The notes beneath the pieces were generated by a model. That model saw only the letters and a program-made list of their open reading frames with translations, did no database searches and had not been told where the DNA came from. Made by a program: the position numbers and the translations under genes. A DNA stretch of 64,000 nt from Actinomycetospora callitridis (GTDB lineage: Bacteria; Actinomycetota; Actinomycetes; Mycobacteriales; Pseudonocardiaceae): NCBI RefSeq assembly GCF_028737265.1, contig NZ_JAQZAK010000011.1, forward strand, positions 124,001 to 188,000, read 5' to 3'. This document shows positions 32,714 to 41,551 of the stretch, piece after piece. How positions within the stretch are numbered: position 1 is the first letter of the stretch; each line of letters starts with the position of its first letter.

Positions 32714-33216
32714 CGGCCCTGGTCGATGCCCGGGAGGCCGCCGAGCGCGTCGTCGACCCCGAGATGCCGATGCTCACGCTCGCCGACCTCGGCGTCCTGC
32801 GCCGCGTCGAGACCGCGGGCGACGGCACCGTGGTCGTCACCCTCACCCCGACCTACTCCGGCTGCCCGGCGCTCGAGGCGATGCGCGACGACCTGCGGGC
32901 CGCCCTGCAGGACGCCGGCTACGACGCGGTCGAGGTGCGCACCACCTTCAGCCCGCCGTGGTCCACCGACTGGATCTCCGACGAGGGCCGCCGCAAGCTC
33001 GCCGAGGCCGGCGTCGCCCCGCCCGACCGGATCGGGCCGAAGGCCGCGGGCGCCCCCATCCCGCTGACGCTGGCCCCGCCGTCACAGACGGTCGCGTGCC
33101 CGCAGTGCGGCGCGGCCGACACCGAGGAGGTGTCGCGGTTCGGGCCCACGGCCTGCACCGCCCTGCGTCGCTGCCGCTCCTGCGCCGAGCCGTTCGAGCA
33201 CGTCAAGGAGATCTGA
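32710..33216 (+). CDS. paaD: PaaD, MIP18/DUF59 Fe-S assembly-like protein of the epoxidase
   Basis: 168 residues from GTG 32710, GTGA overlap with paaC. N-terminal DUF59: VVDPEMPMLTLADLGVLRRVE, TPTYSGCPALEAMRDDLRAAL and FSPPWSTDWISDEGRRKLAEAGVAPP. C-terminal zinc-ribbon-like CPQCGAAD ... RCRSCAEPFEHVK. Needed for epoxidase maturation in E. coli, likely by aiding Fe-S or diiron assembly. Confidence 0.95.
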   Translation: MTALVDAREAAERVVDPEMPMLTLADLGVLRRVETAGDGTVVVTLTPTYSGCPALEAMRDDLRAALQDAGYDAVEVRTTFSPPWSTDWISDEGRRKLAEAGVAPPDRIGPKAAGAPIPLTLAPPSQTVACPQCGAADTEEVSRFGPTACTALRRCRSCAEPFEHVKEI

Positions 33217-34313
33217 TGAGCGCCCCCACCACGGAGCGCGTCGCCCCCCGTGCGGCGGGTTTCCACACCCTGCGGGTCGCCGACGTCGAGCGGCTGACCG
33301 ACGACGCCGTCGCCGTCACCTTCGACGTCCCCGACGCCCTGGGCGACGACTTCGCGTTCCGCGCCGGCCAGTACCTGACGCTGCGCCTGGTCACCGACGC
33401 CGGCGAGGAGCGCCGCTCCTACTCGATCTGCGCGCCCGAGGGCGCCGCGCCGCGGATCGGGGTGCGCCGCGTCGACACGGGGCTGTTCTCCACCTGGCTG
33501 GTCGACCGGCTCACCGCCGGCGACGAGATCGAGGTCGGGCCGCCGCAGGGCCGCTTCTCCCCCGACGTCACCGCCGGGGAGCACCACGTCCTCGTCGCCG
33601 CCGGCTCGGGCATCACGCCGGTGCTCTCGATCGCCGCGACGGTGCTCGCCACGGCCGCCGACACCCACGTCACCCTGCTCTACGGCAACCGCCGGACGGA
33701 CACCGTGATGTTCGGCGAGGACCTCGCCGACCTCAAGGACCGCTACGGGCCGCGCCTGCAGCTGGTGCACGTGCTCTCCCGCGAGCCCACCGCCGCGGAC
33801 CTGTTCAACGGCCGTCTCGACGCCGACCGCCTGCGCACGCTGATCGGCGCGCTCGTCCCCGTCGGCGAGGTCGCGCACTGGTGGCTGTGCGGGCCGCTGG
33901 GCATGGTCGAGGCCGCCGGCGAGGTGCTCACCGGGTTCGACGTGCCCCGCGCCCGGGTGCACCGCGAGCTCTTCTACGTGGACGAGCCCCCGCCCGAAGT
34001 GCACCGCAGCGAGGACGACGCGGTCGACGAGGTCGGGGGCGCCACCGTGACGGTGGTGCTCAACGGACGCGCGAGCGTGCTGACGCTGCCCCGCACCGAG
34101 CCGGTGCTCGACGCCGCGCAGAAGGTGCGCTCGGACCTGCCGTTCGCCTGCAAGGGCGGGGTGTGCGGGACGTGCCGGGCCCACGTGAGCGCCGGCGAGG
34201 TGACGATGCGCCGCAACTTCGCCCTCGAGCCCGAGGAGGTCGACGCCGGGTTCGTCCTGACCTGCCAGGCCCTGCCAGTCTCCGACGAAGTCACCGTCGA
34301 CTACGACGTCTAG
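33216..34313 (+). CDS. paaE: Phenylacetyl-CoA epoxidase reductase PaaE
   Basis: 365 residues from ATG 33216 (TGATG overlap with paaD). Ferredoxin-NADP reductase module: FRAGQYLTLRLV and RRSYSICA (FAD), LVAAGSGITPVLSIAATVL (NADPH), WWLCGPLGMVE. C-terminal plant-type 2Fe-2S domain with FACKGGVCGTCRAHV and VLTCQALP (four Cys). Feeds electrons from NADPH to PaaA. Confidence 0.96.
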   Translation: MSAPTTERVAPRAAGFHTLRVADVERLTDDAVAVTFDVPDALGDDFAFRAGQYLTLRLVTDAGEERRSYSICAPEGAAPRIGVRRVDTGLFSTWLVDRLTAGDEIEVGPPQGRFSPDVTAGEHHVLVAAGSGITPVLSIAATVLATAADTHVTLLYGNRRTDTVMFGEDLADLKDRYGPRLQLVHVLSREPTAADLFNGRLDADRLRTLIGALVPVGEVAHWWLCGPLGMVEAAGEVLTGFDVPRARVHRELFYVDEPPPEVHRSEDDAVDEVGGATVTVVLNGRASVLTLPRTEPVLDAAQKVRSDLPFACKGGVCGTCRAHVSAGEVTMRRNFALEPEEVDAGFVLTCQALPVSDEVTVDYDV

Positions 34314-34321
34314 AGGTCCCG

Positions 34322-36361
34322 ATGAGCGTCCTGCCCAGTTACGTCCGCGGCGGGTGGGTCACACCCACCGTCTCCGACACGGCGGGCCGTCCGATGACCG
34401 ACGCCGTCACCGGCGAGGAGATCGGCCGGCTCGCGACCGACGGCATCGACATGGCCGCGGTCGCCGCGTACGGCAGGGACACCGGCGGCCCCGCGCTGCG
34501 GGACCTGTCGTTCCACCAGCGCGCGTCGCTGCTCAAGGCCCTGGCCGGGTACCTGCGCGAGCACCGCGAGGAGCTCTACGCGGTCTCGGCGCGCACCGGC
34601 GCGACGAAGGGCGACTCGAAGTTCGACGTCGACGGCGGCATCGGCGTCCTGGCGGCGTACGCGTCGCTGGGCAAGCGCGAGCTCCCCGCGTCGGGACCGT
34701 GGCTCGACGGCGACCTGGCCCCGCTGAGCCGGGGCGGCACGTTCCTCGGCCAGCACGTGCTGACGCCGCTGCGCGGGGTCGCGGTGCAGGTCAACGCCTA
34801 CAACTTCCCGTGCTGGGGCCCGCTCGAGAAGCTCGCCCCCGCGTTCCTCGCCGGCGTCCCCTCGATCATCAAGCCGGCGACGCCCACGGCGTTCCTCACC
34901 GCCGAGCTGGTCCGGCTGATCGTCGAGTCGGGCGTGCTGCCCGAGGGCGCGGTGCAGTTCCTCGCCGGTTCGGTGGGTGACCTGTTCGACCACCTCACCG
35001 AGCAGGACCTGGTGTCGTTCACCGGCTCCGCGTCGACGGCCCGGCAGCTGCGCACCCATCCGGTGCTCTCGGCGCGCGCGGTGCGCTTCACCGCCGAGGC
35101 CGACTCGCTGAACTGCTCGATCCTCGGCCCGGACGCGACGCCCGACACCCCGGAGTTCGACCTCTACGTCTCGCAGCTCGTCACCGAGATGACGGTGAAG
35201 GCGGGCCAGAAGTGCACGGCGATCCGGCGCGCGTTCGTGCCCGCCGAGCAGGTCGACGCGGTGGTCGAGGCGGTGCGCGGGAAGCTCGCGCAGGTGGTCG
35301 TCGGCGACCCGTCCACCGAGGGCGTGACGATGGGCGCGCTGGCGGGGCTGGAGCAGCGCGAGGAGGTGCGCCGCTCGCTGAAGTCGCTCACCGACGCCGC
35401 CGAGGTGGTGTTCGGCGACCCCGAGCAGGTCGAGGTCCGCGGCGCCGACGCCGAGCGCGGGGCGTTCCTGTCGCCGGTCCTGCTGCGCGCCGAGGGCGAC
35501 GCCGCCGCGGTGCACGAGGTGGAGGCGTTCGGCCCGGTGTCGATGATCATGCCGTACTCGTCGACCGCCGAGGTCGTGGCGCTGGCCGCGCGCGGGCAGG
35601 GGTCGCTGGCGGGCTCGGTCGTCACCGCCGACCCGGACTTCGCCCGCGACGTCGTCCTGGGCGTCGCGCCGTGGCACGGGCGGCTGCTCGTGCTCGACCG
35701 TGCCGACGCGAAGGAGTCGACGGGCCACGGTTCGCCGATGCCCCAGCTCGTGCACGGCGGTCCCGGCCGCGCCGGCGGCGGCGAGGAGATGGGCGGGGTG
35801 CGCGGCGTCGCGCACCACATGCAGCGCACTGCGATCCAGGGCAGCCCGGACATGCTCTCGGCGATCACCGGGCGCTGGGTGCCGGGCAGCGCGCGCACGA
35901 TCACCGACGAGCACCCGTTCCGCAAGCACCTCGAGGACCTGCGCCCCGGCGACACCGTCGTCGGCGGCCCGCGACCGGTGACCGAGGCCGACGTCGCGCA
36001 CTTCGCCGAGTTCACCGGCGACACCTTCTACGCCCACCTCGACGCCGAGGCGGCCGCCGCCAACCCGTTCTTCGGCGAGCGCGTGGCCCACGGCTACCTG
36101 GTCGTCTCGTTCGCCGCGGGCCTGTTCGTCGACCCCGCGCCCGGCCCCGTGCTGGCGAACTTCGGCGTCGACCACCTGCGCTTCCTGACGCCCGTCAAGT
36201 TCGGCGACGAGCTGACGATCACGCTCACGGCCAAGGACATCTCCCCGCGGGCCTCGGCGGCCTACGGCGAGGTGCGCTGGGACGCCGAGGTCGTCAACGC
36301 CGCCGGCGAGCCCGTCGCCAAGTACGACGTGCTGACCCTGGTGGCGAAGCGTGATGCCTGA
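34322..36361 (+). CDS. paaZ: PaaZ, bifunctional oxepin-CoA hydrolase / 3-oxo-5,6-dehydrosuberyl-CoA semialdehyde dehydrogenase
   Basis: 679 residues from ATG 34322. ALDH domain (about 1-520): VQVNAYNFPCWGPLEKLAPAF, VSFTGSASTARQLR, FTAEADSLNCSILGPD (catalytic Glu) and VKAGQKCTAIRRAFVP (catalytic Cys). R-specific hydratase/MaoC domain (about 530-679): VTEADVAHFAEFTGDTFYAHLD, FFGERVAHGYLVVSFAAG. Opens the oxepin ring and oxidises the aldehyde product. Both active sites appear intact. Overlaps paaI by 8 nt. Confidence 0.97.
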   Translation: MSVLPSYVRGGWVTPTVSDTAGRPMTDAVTGEEIGRLATDGIDMAAVAAYGRDTGGPALRDLSFHQRASLLKALAGYLREHREELYAVSARTGATKGDSKFDVDGGIGVLAAYASLGKRELPASGPWLDGDLAPLSRGGTFLGQHVLTPLRGVAVQVNAYNFPCWGPLEKLAPAFLAGVPSIIKPATPTAFLTAELVRLIVESGVLPEGAVQFLAGSVGDLFDHLTEQDLVSFTGSASTARQLRTHPVLSARAVRFTAEADSLNCSILGPDATPDTPEFDLYVSQLVTEMTVKAGQKCTAIRRAFVPAEQVDAVVEAVRGKLAQVVVGDPSTEGVTMGALAGLEQREEVRRSLKSLTDAAEVVFGDPEQVEVRGADAERGAFLSPVLLRAEGDAAAVHEVEAFGPVSMIMPYSSTAEVVALAARGQGSLAGSVVTADPDFARDVVLGVAPWHGRLLVLDRADAKESTGHGSPMPQLVHGGPGRAGGGEEMGGVRGVAHHMQRTAIQGSPDMLSAITGRWVPGSARTITDEHPFRKHLEDLRPGDTVVGGPRPVTEADVAHFAEFTGDTFYAHLDAEAAAANPFFGERVAHGYLVVSFAAGLFVDPAPGPVLANFGVDHLRFLTPVKFGDELTITLTAKDISPRASAAYGEVRWDAEVVNAAGEPVAKYDVLTLVAKRDA

Positions 36362-36761
36362 GATCAGCGCCTCCGTGCGCCGCATGTGGGACGACGACGC
36401 CGCGTCCCGCAAGCTCGGCATGGAGCTGCACGAGGCCGTCGACGGCCGCGCGCGGCTGACCATGACCGTCACCGACGAGATGGTGAACGGCCACGGCATG
36501 TGCCACGGCGGCTACCTGTTCCTGCTCGCGGACTCCGCGTTCGCGTGCGCCTGCAACAGCCCCGGCCCGGTGACCGTCGCCGCCGCCGCGGACATCGTCT
36601 TCGTCGCGTCGGCGCGCACCGCCGACGTGCTCGAGGCCGTGGCGACGGAGCGGACCGCGTACGGGCGCAGCGGCGTCTACGACGTCACGGTCACGCGCCT
36701 CCGCGACGGGCAGGTGATCGCGGAGTTCCGCGGCCGGAGCAGGGTGCTGCGCAGCGGGTAG
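36354..36761 (+). CDS. paaI: PaaI, hotdog-fold phenylacetyl-CoA-pathway thioesterase
   Basis: 135 residues from ATG 36354 (GTG 36351 also possible). Hotdog domain with MVNGHGMCHGGYLFLLADSAFACACNS, whose HGGYLFLLAD motif holds the catalytic Asp, and YGRSGVYDVTVTRLRDGQVIAEFRGRSR. In E. coli PaaI removes CoA from dead-end pathway intermediates. Last gene of the coupled paa operon; paaF, paaH, paaJ and paaK are not in the window. Confidence 0.94.
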   Translation: MPEISASVRRMWDDDAASRKLGMELHEAVDGRARLTMTVTDEMVNGHGMCHGGYLFLLADSAFACACNSPGPVTVAAAADIVFVASARTADVLEAVATERTAYGRSGVYDVTVTRLRDGQVIAEFRGRSRVLRSG

Positions 36762-36888
36762 CACCCGATCCGTCACGGTGTGTCGACCGGCGCCCGATTC
36801 CTGGTCGCCCTTCTGACCCAACGGTGTCGTCCGTCGCCACGGTGCGTCATGCTCGGCGGGTCGGTGCCGGGGAAGAGGGGGTCGCGCG

Positions 36889-37524
36889 GTGATCGCTGAG
36901 TGGCTGCAGTCGATCCCGCCCCTGGCGGTGTACCTCACCGTCCTGGGCGTGGTCGGGGTGGAGAGCTTCGGGATCCCGCTCCCGGGCGAGATCGTGCTCG
37001 TCAGCGCGACGCTGATGGCCACCCGCCCCGAGCTCGCGGTGTCGGCGATCTGGGTCGCGGTGGCCGCGCTCATCGGGGCCGTCGTCGGCGACTCCATCGG
37101 GTTCGCGGTTGGACGGCGCTACGGGATGGGCCTGCTGCAGGCGGCCGGTCGCCGCTTCCCCCGGCACTTCGGCCCCTCGCACCTCGCCCTCGCGGAGCGC
37201 GCGTTCGAGCGCTGGGGCGTGCTGACGGTGATCGTGGGCCGCTTCATCGCGATCCTGCGGATCTTCGCGGGTCCCCTGGCCGGCGCCCTGCGGATGCCGT
37301 ACCGGAAGTTCATGCCCGCGAACGTCGTCGGCGGGGTGCTCTGGACGTTCGGCACCACGGCGGCGGTGTACGCGCTCGGGATCGCGGCCGAGACCTGGCT
37401 GAGGCGGTTCTCCTGGGCCGGCCTGGTCGTGGCGGTGATCGTGGGCCTCACCGTGGGATTCCTCGTCAAGAAGCGCGTGATCGGGCTGCTGAACCAACCC
37501 GGGGAGAGTGCGACGACCTCGTGA
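36889..37524 (+). CDS. DedA-family membrane protein
   Basis: 211 residues, GTG 36889, with GGGGAAGAGGGGG upstream. Conserved DedA features: ESFGIPLPGEIVLVSATLMA, GDSIGFAVGRRYG, RAFERWGVLTVIVGRFIAILRIFAGPLAG (motif GRFIAILRIFAGP, re-entrant region), RKFMPANVVGGVLWTF. Family members are undecaprenyl-phosphate or phospholipid flippases. Confidence 0.93.
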   Translation: MIAEWLQSIPPLAVYLTVLGVVGVESFGIPLPGEIVLVSATLMATRPELAVSAIWVAVAALIGAVVGDSIGFAVGRRYGMGLLQAAGRRFPRHFGPSHLALAERAFERWGVLTVIVGRFIAILRIFAGPLAGALRMPYRKFMPANVVGGVLWTFGTTAAVYALGIAAETWLRRFSWAGLVVAVIVGLTVGFLVKKRVIGLLNQPGESATTS

Positions 37525-37564
37525 ACGGGTAGGCCCCGGGCCCCACCGCCCGCAGGAGGTACTC

Positions 37565-37882
37565 GTGGCCGACACACCCCCGTTCCCCGACTTCGACCAC
37601 GCCACGGTCGAGACCGTGAAGCACCGCATCCGGTCGCTCGAGCGCGACGAGGTGCAGGGGCTGCTCGACCACGAGCGCGCGCACTCCTCGCGCATGCCGG
37701 TGATCGAGGTGCTGCGCACCCGGCTCGCCGAGCTCGACGACGGCGCGACCCCGTCGGGCGGGGACCAGCGCGAGGCCCGCGAGGGCGGGACGTCCCACGG
37801 CTCGCCCGTCTCGCCCGACGGCGCCGCCCAACCCGGCCCGCCCGACCGCCACGGCCTCCGCCAGGTGACGTGGGGCGGCTAG
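37565..37882 (+). CDS. Small hypothetical protein, helical, with disordered C-terminus
   Basis: 105 residues from GTG 37565 with an ideal AGGAGGT 6 nt upstream. N-terminal domain PPFPDFDHATVETVKHRIRSLERDEVQGLLDHERAHSSRMPVIEVLRTRLAELDDG (split helices) matches a small actinobacterial domain of unknown function I recall as DUF8129, then a Gly/Pro-rich tail. Probably cotranscribed with dedA, 40 nt downstream. Confidence 0.75.
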   Translation: MADTPPFPDFDHATVETVKHRIRSLERDEVQGLLDHERAHSSRMPVIEVLRTRLAELDDGATPSGGDQREAREGGTSHGSPVSPDGAAQPGPPDRHGLRQVTWGG

Positions 37883-37886
37883 CCAC

Positions 37887-37926
37887 GTGAGCGGAATTCA
37901 CGGCTATAGCCGTGAACTTCGCTCAC
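37887..37926. repeat. 40-bp palindrome, copy 2 of the dispersed family
   Basis: Left arm GTGAGCGGAATTCACGGCTA, right arm TAGCCGTGAACTTCGCTCAC; 18 of 20 pairs match. Placed 4 nt after the stop of 37565-37882, in the convergent gap before the acyl-CoA dehydrogenase 3' end, a terminator-like position. Confidence 0.88.
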
Positions 37927-38001
37927 GGGGTCAGCGGGCCCACCGCCGGCGATCTGCCCGTCGCGCGACGGAGGAGCGGGACGGGTCGTCGCTTCGGCGG
38001 A

Positions 38002-39138
38002 TCAGCGGGCGAAGTGCCGGCTGATGACGAGGCGCTGGATCTGGTTGGTGCCTTCGAAGATCTGCATGATCTTGGCCTCGCGCATGTAGCGCTCCACCGG
38101 GAAGTCGCGGGTGTAGCCGTAGCCGCCGAAGACCTGGACGGCGTCGGTGGTCACCTTCATCGCCGCGTCGGTGGCCACGAGCTTGGCCACGCTGGCCTGG
38201 CGGCCGTAGGGACGCCCGAGGTCGCGTCGGCGCGCGGCGTCGAGGTAGGTCGCGCGGGCCGAGTCGACGGCCGCGGCCATGTCGGCGAGCACGAAGCCGA
38301 GACCCTGGTGGTCGACGATCTTCTTGCCGAACGTCGAGCGCTCGTTCGCGTAGTCCACGGCGGCGTCCAGCGCCCCCTGCGCGAGCCCCACCGCGCACGC
38401 CGCGATCCCGAGCCGGCCGGAGTCCAGCGCCGAGAACGCGATCTCCAGGCCCTGCCCCTCCGCACCGATCAGACGGTCGGCGTCGAGCACCGCGCCGTCC
38501 CAGTTCGCCGTCGTCGTGGGGATCGCGTGCAGCCCCATCTTCTCCTCGGGCTTCCCCCACTCCAGGCCCTCGGCCTGCCCGGGCGCGAGGAAGCACGAGA
38601 TGCCGCGCGAGCCCTCGCCGGTGCGGGCGAACAGGGCGTAGAAGTCGGCGACGCCGCCGTGGGTGATCCACGCCTTGGTGCCCGTGATCCGGTAGCCCGC
38701 GTCGACCTTCTCCGCCCTGCACCGCAGGGCCGCCGCGTCGGAGCCCGCCTGGGGCTCGGACAGGCTGTAGCCGCCGACGAGCCCGCCGGCGAGCATCTCG
38801 GGCAGCCGCTGCTTCTGCTCCTCGGTGCCGAACGTGAACAGCGGGAAGCACGCCAGCGAGTGCACGCTCGTCGCGACGGCCACCGCGGCCCAGCGTGCGG
38901 CCAGCTCCTCGAGCACCTGCAGGTAGACCTCGTAGGGCTGGCCCCCGCCGCCGACCTCCTCGGGGTAGGGCAGGCCGAGCAGGCCGGCCTCGCCCAGGGT
39001 GGCGAACAGGCCCTCCGGGTACGTCTCGGCCCGCTCGTGCTCCTCGACCCGCGGCGCCAGCTCCTTGTCGGCGATCTCGCGGGTGAGCTCGAGCAGGTCC
39101 TCGGACTCCTGGGTGGGCAGCAGCCGGTCGACGGCCAT
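38002..39138 (-). CDS. Acyl-CoA dehydrogenase
   Basis: 378 residues, ATG 39138. FAD enzyme: GGYSLSEPQAGSDAAAL (FAD/substrate loop), ITGTKAWITHGGVADFYALFART, RSTFGKKIVDHQGLGFVLADM, QVFGGYGYTRDFPVERYMREAKIMQIFEGTNQIQR (motif IFEGTNQIQRLVI with the catalytic Glu in EGT). Typical short- to medium-chain type. Divergent from a TetR gene over a well-formed operator. Confidence 0.94.
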   Translation of the reverse strand: MAVDRLLPTQESEDLLELTREIADKELAPRVEEHERAETYPEGLFATLGEAGLLGLPYPEEVGGGGQPYEVYLQVLEELAARWAAVAVATSVHSLACFPLFTFGTEEQKQRLPEMLAGGLVGGYSLSEPQAGSDAAALRCRAEKVDAGYRITGTKAWITHGGVADFYALFARTGEGSRGISCFLAPGQAEGLEWGKPEEKMGLHAIPTTTANWDGAVLDADRLIGAEGQGLEIAFSALDSGRLGIAACAVGLAQGALDAAVDYANERSTFGKKIVDHQGLGFVLADMAAAVDSARATYLDAARRRDLGRPYGRQASVAKLVATDAAMKVTTDAVQVFGGYGYTRDFPVERYMREAKIMQIFEGTNQIQRLVISRHFAR

Positions 39139-39150
39139 CGGCGGTACTCC

Positions 39151-39184
39151 TATCGGTACTGAAATCGGTCCTAGAGTACCGATA
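39151..39184. promoter_or_regulatory. Operator for the divergent TetR/acyl-CoA dehydrogenase pair
   Basis: TATCGGTACT (39151-39160) and its exact reverse complement AGTACCGATA (39175-39184), 14 nt apart. Further half-sites CGGTACT (39142) and ATCGGTCCT (39164). Located 12-46 nt from the dehydrogenase ATG and 22 nt from the regulator GTG, so it can control both. Confidence 0.7.
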
Positions 39185-39206
39185 GCAGGAGCGCTAGGGT
39201 AGGTCC

Positions 39207-39794
39207 GTGTCCGCTCCGAGCCCGACCCGACGGGGTGCCGCGCGCCACTCGGAGCTCCTCGACGCGCTGGTCGACCTGCTGCTCGCCGAGGGCTTCGCCC
39301 ACCTCACGCTCGACGAGCTCGCCGGCCGCCTGCGCTGCTCCAAGCGCACGCTCTACGCGCTCGCGGGGTCGAAGGAGCAGCTCGTGCGCACCGCGGTCGT
39401 GCACTTCTTCGAGCGCGCCACCACGCGGGTCGAGGCCGCGGTGGCCGCGGTCGCCGCGCCCACCGACCGCGTCGCGGCCTACCTGCGCGCCGTGGCCGCC
39501 GAGCTCGCGCCCGCCTCGGCGCGCTTCTTCGACGACATGGCCGGCTTCCCGCCCGCCGCCGAGGTCTACGCCCGCAACACCGAAGCCGCCGCGCGTCGCG
39601 TCGGCGACCTGATCCGCGAGGGCGTCGCCGCCGGCGCGTTCCGGGAGGTCCCGGTGTCGTTCGCCGCCGAGGTGATCACCGCGACGATGGTCGCCATCCA
39701 GCAGCGGCGGATCGCCGGCACCACCGGTCTGGCCGACGCCGAGGCCTACGAGGCCCTCGCGACGCTGCTCCTGCACGGGCTCGCCCGGGACTGA
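39207..39794 (+). CDS. TetR/AcrR-family regulator
   Basis: 195 residues, GTG 39207. HTH: ELLDALVDLLLAEGFAHLTLDELAGRLRCSKRTLYALAGSKEQLV, with CSKRTLYALAGSKEQL the recognition region. Ligand domain helical with LRAVAAELAPASARFFDDM. Divergent from the acyl-CoA dehydrogenase, which it likely represses through the 39151 operator. Confidence 0.9.
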   Translation: MSAPSPTRRGAARHSELLDALVDLLLAEGFAHLTLDELAGRLRCSKRTLYALAGSKEQLVRTAVVHFFERATTRVEAAVAAVAAPTDRVAAYLRAVAAELAPASARFFDDMAGFPPAAEVYARNTEAAARRVGDLIREGVAAGAFREVPVSFAAEVITATMVAIQQRRIAGTTGLADAEAYEALATLLLHGLARD

Positions 39795-39800
39795 CACCGC

Positions 39801-40817
39801 TCAGCACCCGGGAGGCGCGCCCCCGGTCCCGTCGGTGAACGCCGGGGCGCACGGGGCGCGGCGGGGCGTGCCGAGCTCGCCGCCGCCGGGGGTCTCGCGG
39901 GTGCTGTTGGTGACGGCGGCGAGCTGGGCGACGACGCGACGCATCGCGCCGGAGTCGATGTCGGGGAACTCGCGGACGGCGGTCGACTGGACGTCGAACG
40001 AGCCCGCGGGAGGGCCGCCGGTGGAATCGACGACGTAGGCGCCGTAGGTCTGGAGCGCCACGGCGATCCGGTGCGCGTGGGGATCGGTGATGCGCGAGAC
40101 GTCGACGTCGGGCGGGAGGGCGAGCAGCGTGCCCATCCCGACGTTCTCGTCGTCGCCGCCGTACGTGCGTTCGTAGCCGGAGTCGGACTTCACCGCGGGC
40201 CAGCGGTAGCCGCCGTCCGCGGTGGAGCAGCTGGTCTGGCACGGCAGGCTCATCTTCAGGGCGTGCCGGATCGGCCGGGTCCCGGAGAGCTCGCCCTGAC
40301 GCAGCGTGCCGCCGATCCCCGACAGCCCCGACCCGCCGTGACAGCCCTCGATCCCGCGACCGGTCAGCGACATCGGCGGCCAGCCGTGCTCCCAGCTCGG
40401 GTCGCCGCCGCGGGAGAGCCGCATCGGCTGGCCCTGGATCACCGTGGTCCGGTCGGGGGTGTCGAGCAGCAGGGTGGAGCAGTTGTTGTAGCTGCCGTCC
40501 GCGCGCAGGGCCGGGTCGACGTGCACGGAGCCGCCGGGGTCCGCGTCGAGCTCACGGACCGGCGCGTCCGGGTCCACCGAGATGTTCTCGATGTCGGGGT
40601 AGAGCTCGTCGATCTGCGCGTCGAACGGGGCGTACTGCGCGGCCGTGGACAGCGGGAGGTTCCAGATCGAGTTCCACGCGAACGGCCGGAGGTAGACGTC
40701 CCGCGGCCCCTCGGGGCCGGTGTCGGTGACCGCGCCTCGGGACGGGGTCGTCGAGCACCCCGCGGCGAGCAGGAGCACCACGACGACGAGCCACGCCCGC
40801 CGCCTCGCCCTGATCAC
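39801..40817 (-). CDS. Secreted lipoprotein, hypothetical
   Basis: 338 residues from GTG 40817. Signal peptide with lipobox VVLLLAAGCSTT (Cys about residue 21). Mature part: YLRPFAWNSIWNLPLSTAAQYAPFD, PDIENISVDPDAPVREL, TTVIQGQPMRLSRGGDPSWEHGWPPMSLTG, RGIEGCHGGSGLSGIGGTLRQGEL, then RHALKMSLPCQTSC and PHAHRIAVALQTYGAYVVDSTGG. The WNxxWNLP start and HGGSGLSGIGG turn resemble secreted proteins found in soil bacteria, possibly carbohydrate-active, but no family is certain. Confidence 0.75.
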   Translation of the reverse strand: MIRARRRAWLVVVVLLLAAGCSTTPSRGAVTDTGPEGPRDVYLRPFAWNSIWNLPLSTAAQYAPFDAQIDELYPDIENISVDPDAPVRELDADPGGSVHVDPALRADGSYNNCSTLLLDTPDRTTVIQGQPMRLSRGGDPSWEHGWPPMSLTGRGIEGCHGGSGLSGIGGTLRQGELSGTRPIRHALKMSLPCQTSCSTADGGYRWPAVKSDSGYERTYGGDDENVGMGTLLALPPDVDVSRITDPHAHRIAVALQTYGAYVVDSTGGPPAGSFDVQSTAVREFPDIDSGAMRRVVAQLAAVTNSTRETPGGGELGTPRRAPCAPAFTDGTGGAPPGC

Positions 40818-40954
40818 CGCGCCATCATGCCGGGGCCCGGGACGAACGCCGGGTGAAGCCTCGTCGTCCACCACCCGTCCGACGTCGCGTGTCGGGTGCG
40901 GCGGGGACGCGGCGGAGGATAGGAAGCCCCCGAGTCGCTTCCCCGGAGGTCCGT

Positions 40955-41089
40955 ATGTCCGTCCGTCCTGTCCTCGTCCTCGCCGCCGGCGTCGTCTGGC
41001 ACGGCGTGGCCGCGGGGTGGTGGGCCAGCCGGGCCTGGTACGTCGCCCGCGCCGCCGTGATCACGGCCGTGGCCGACCGGGGACGCTGA
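40955..41089 (+). CDS. Small membrane protein
   Basis: 44 residues from ATG 40955 with GGAGG 6 nt upstream. One amphipathic to hydrophobic stretch (RPVLVLAAGVVWHGVAAGWWASRAWYVARAAVI, split) rich in Trp, then VADRGR. Short, but the ribosome site and codon use support translation. Confidence 0.5.
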   Translation: MSVRPVLVLAAGVVWHGVAAGWWASRAWYVARAAVITAVADRGR

Positions 41090-41200
41090 GCGCTCCGTTC
41101 CCGGGAGAAGATTTCTCGGGCGGACCTGTCGATCGGCGCCCCGGCCGTTCGTGGAGGGGTGTGCGGGCGCCGTGCCCGCCCACCCACCGAGGAGGACCTC

Positions 41201-41551
41201 ATGGCCCACTACCTGCTCAGCGTCGTCACCCCCTCCGACGGCGAGCCGCCGACCGAGGACGAGATGAACGCGATCATGGGCAACGTCGCGACGCTCCAGA
41301 GCGACATGCAGTCCGCCGGCGTCTGGGTGTTCTCCGGTGGTCTCGAGGCCCCGGACACCGCGACGGTCCTGCGGCGCAGCGGCGACGACGTCCTGGTCAC
41401 CGACGGGCCGTTCGTCGAGCTCAAGGAGTACGTCGGCGGCCTGACGATCATCGACGTGCCCGACCTCGACGCCGCCCTGCACTGGGGCCGGCGCTCCACC
41501 GAGGCGATCGGGCTGGCGATCGAGGTCCGGCCCTTCCAGTGGGCCCCGTGA
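41201..41551 (+). CDS. YCII-related (DGPF) protein
   Basis: 116 residues from ATG 41201 behind GAGGAGGA. MAHYLLSVV start, DVLVTDGPFVELKEYVGGLTIIDVPDLDAALHWG with the DGPF motif (about residue 71) of this branch and a GGL-core, ending IEVRPFQ. DGPF proteins are usually encoded with ECF42 sigma factors, as here. Function not known. Confidence 0.92.
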   Translation: MAHYLLSVVTPSDGEPPTEDEMNAIMGNVATLQSDMQSAGVWVFSGGLEAPDTATVLRRSGDDVLVTDGPFVELKEYVGGLTIIDVPDLDAALHWGRRSTEAIGLAIEVRPFQWAP

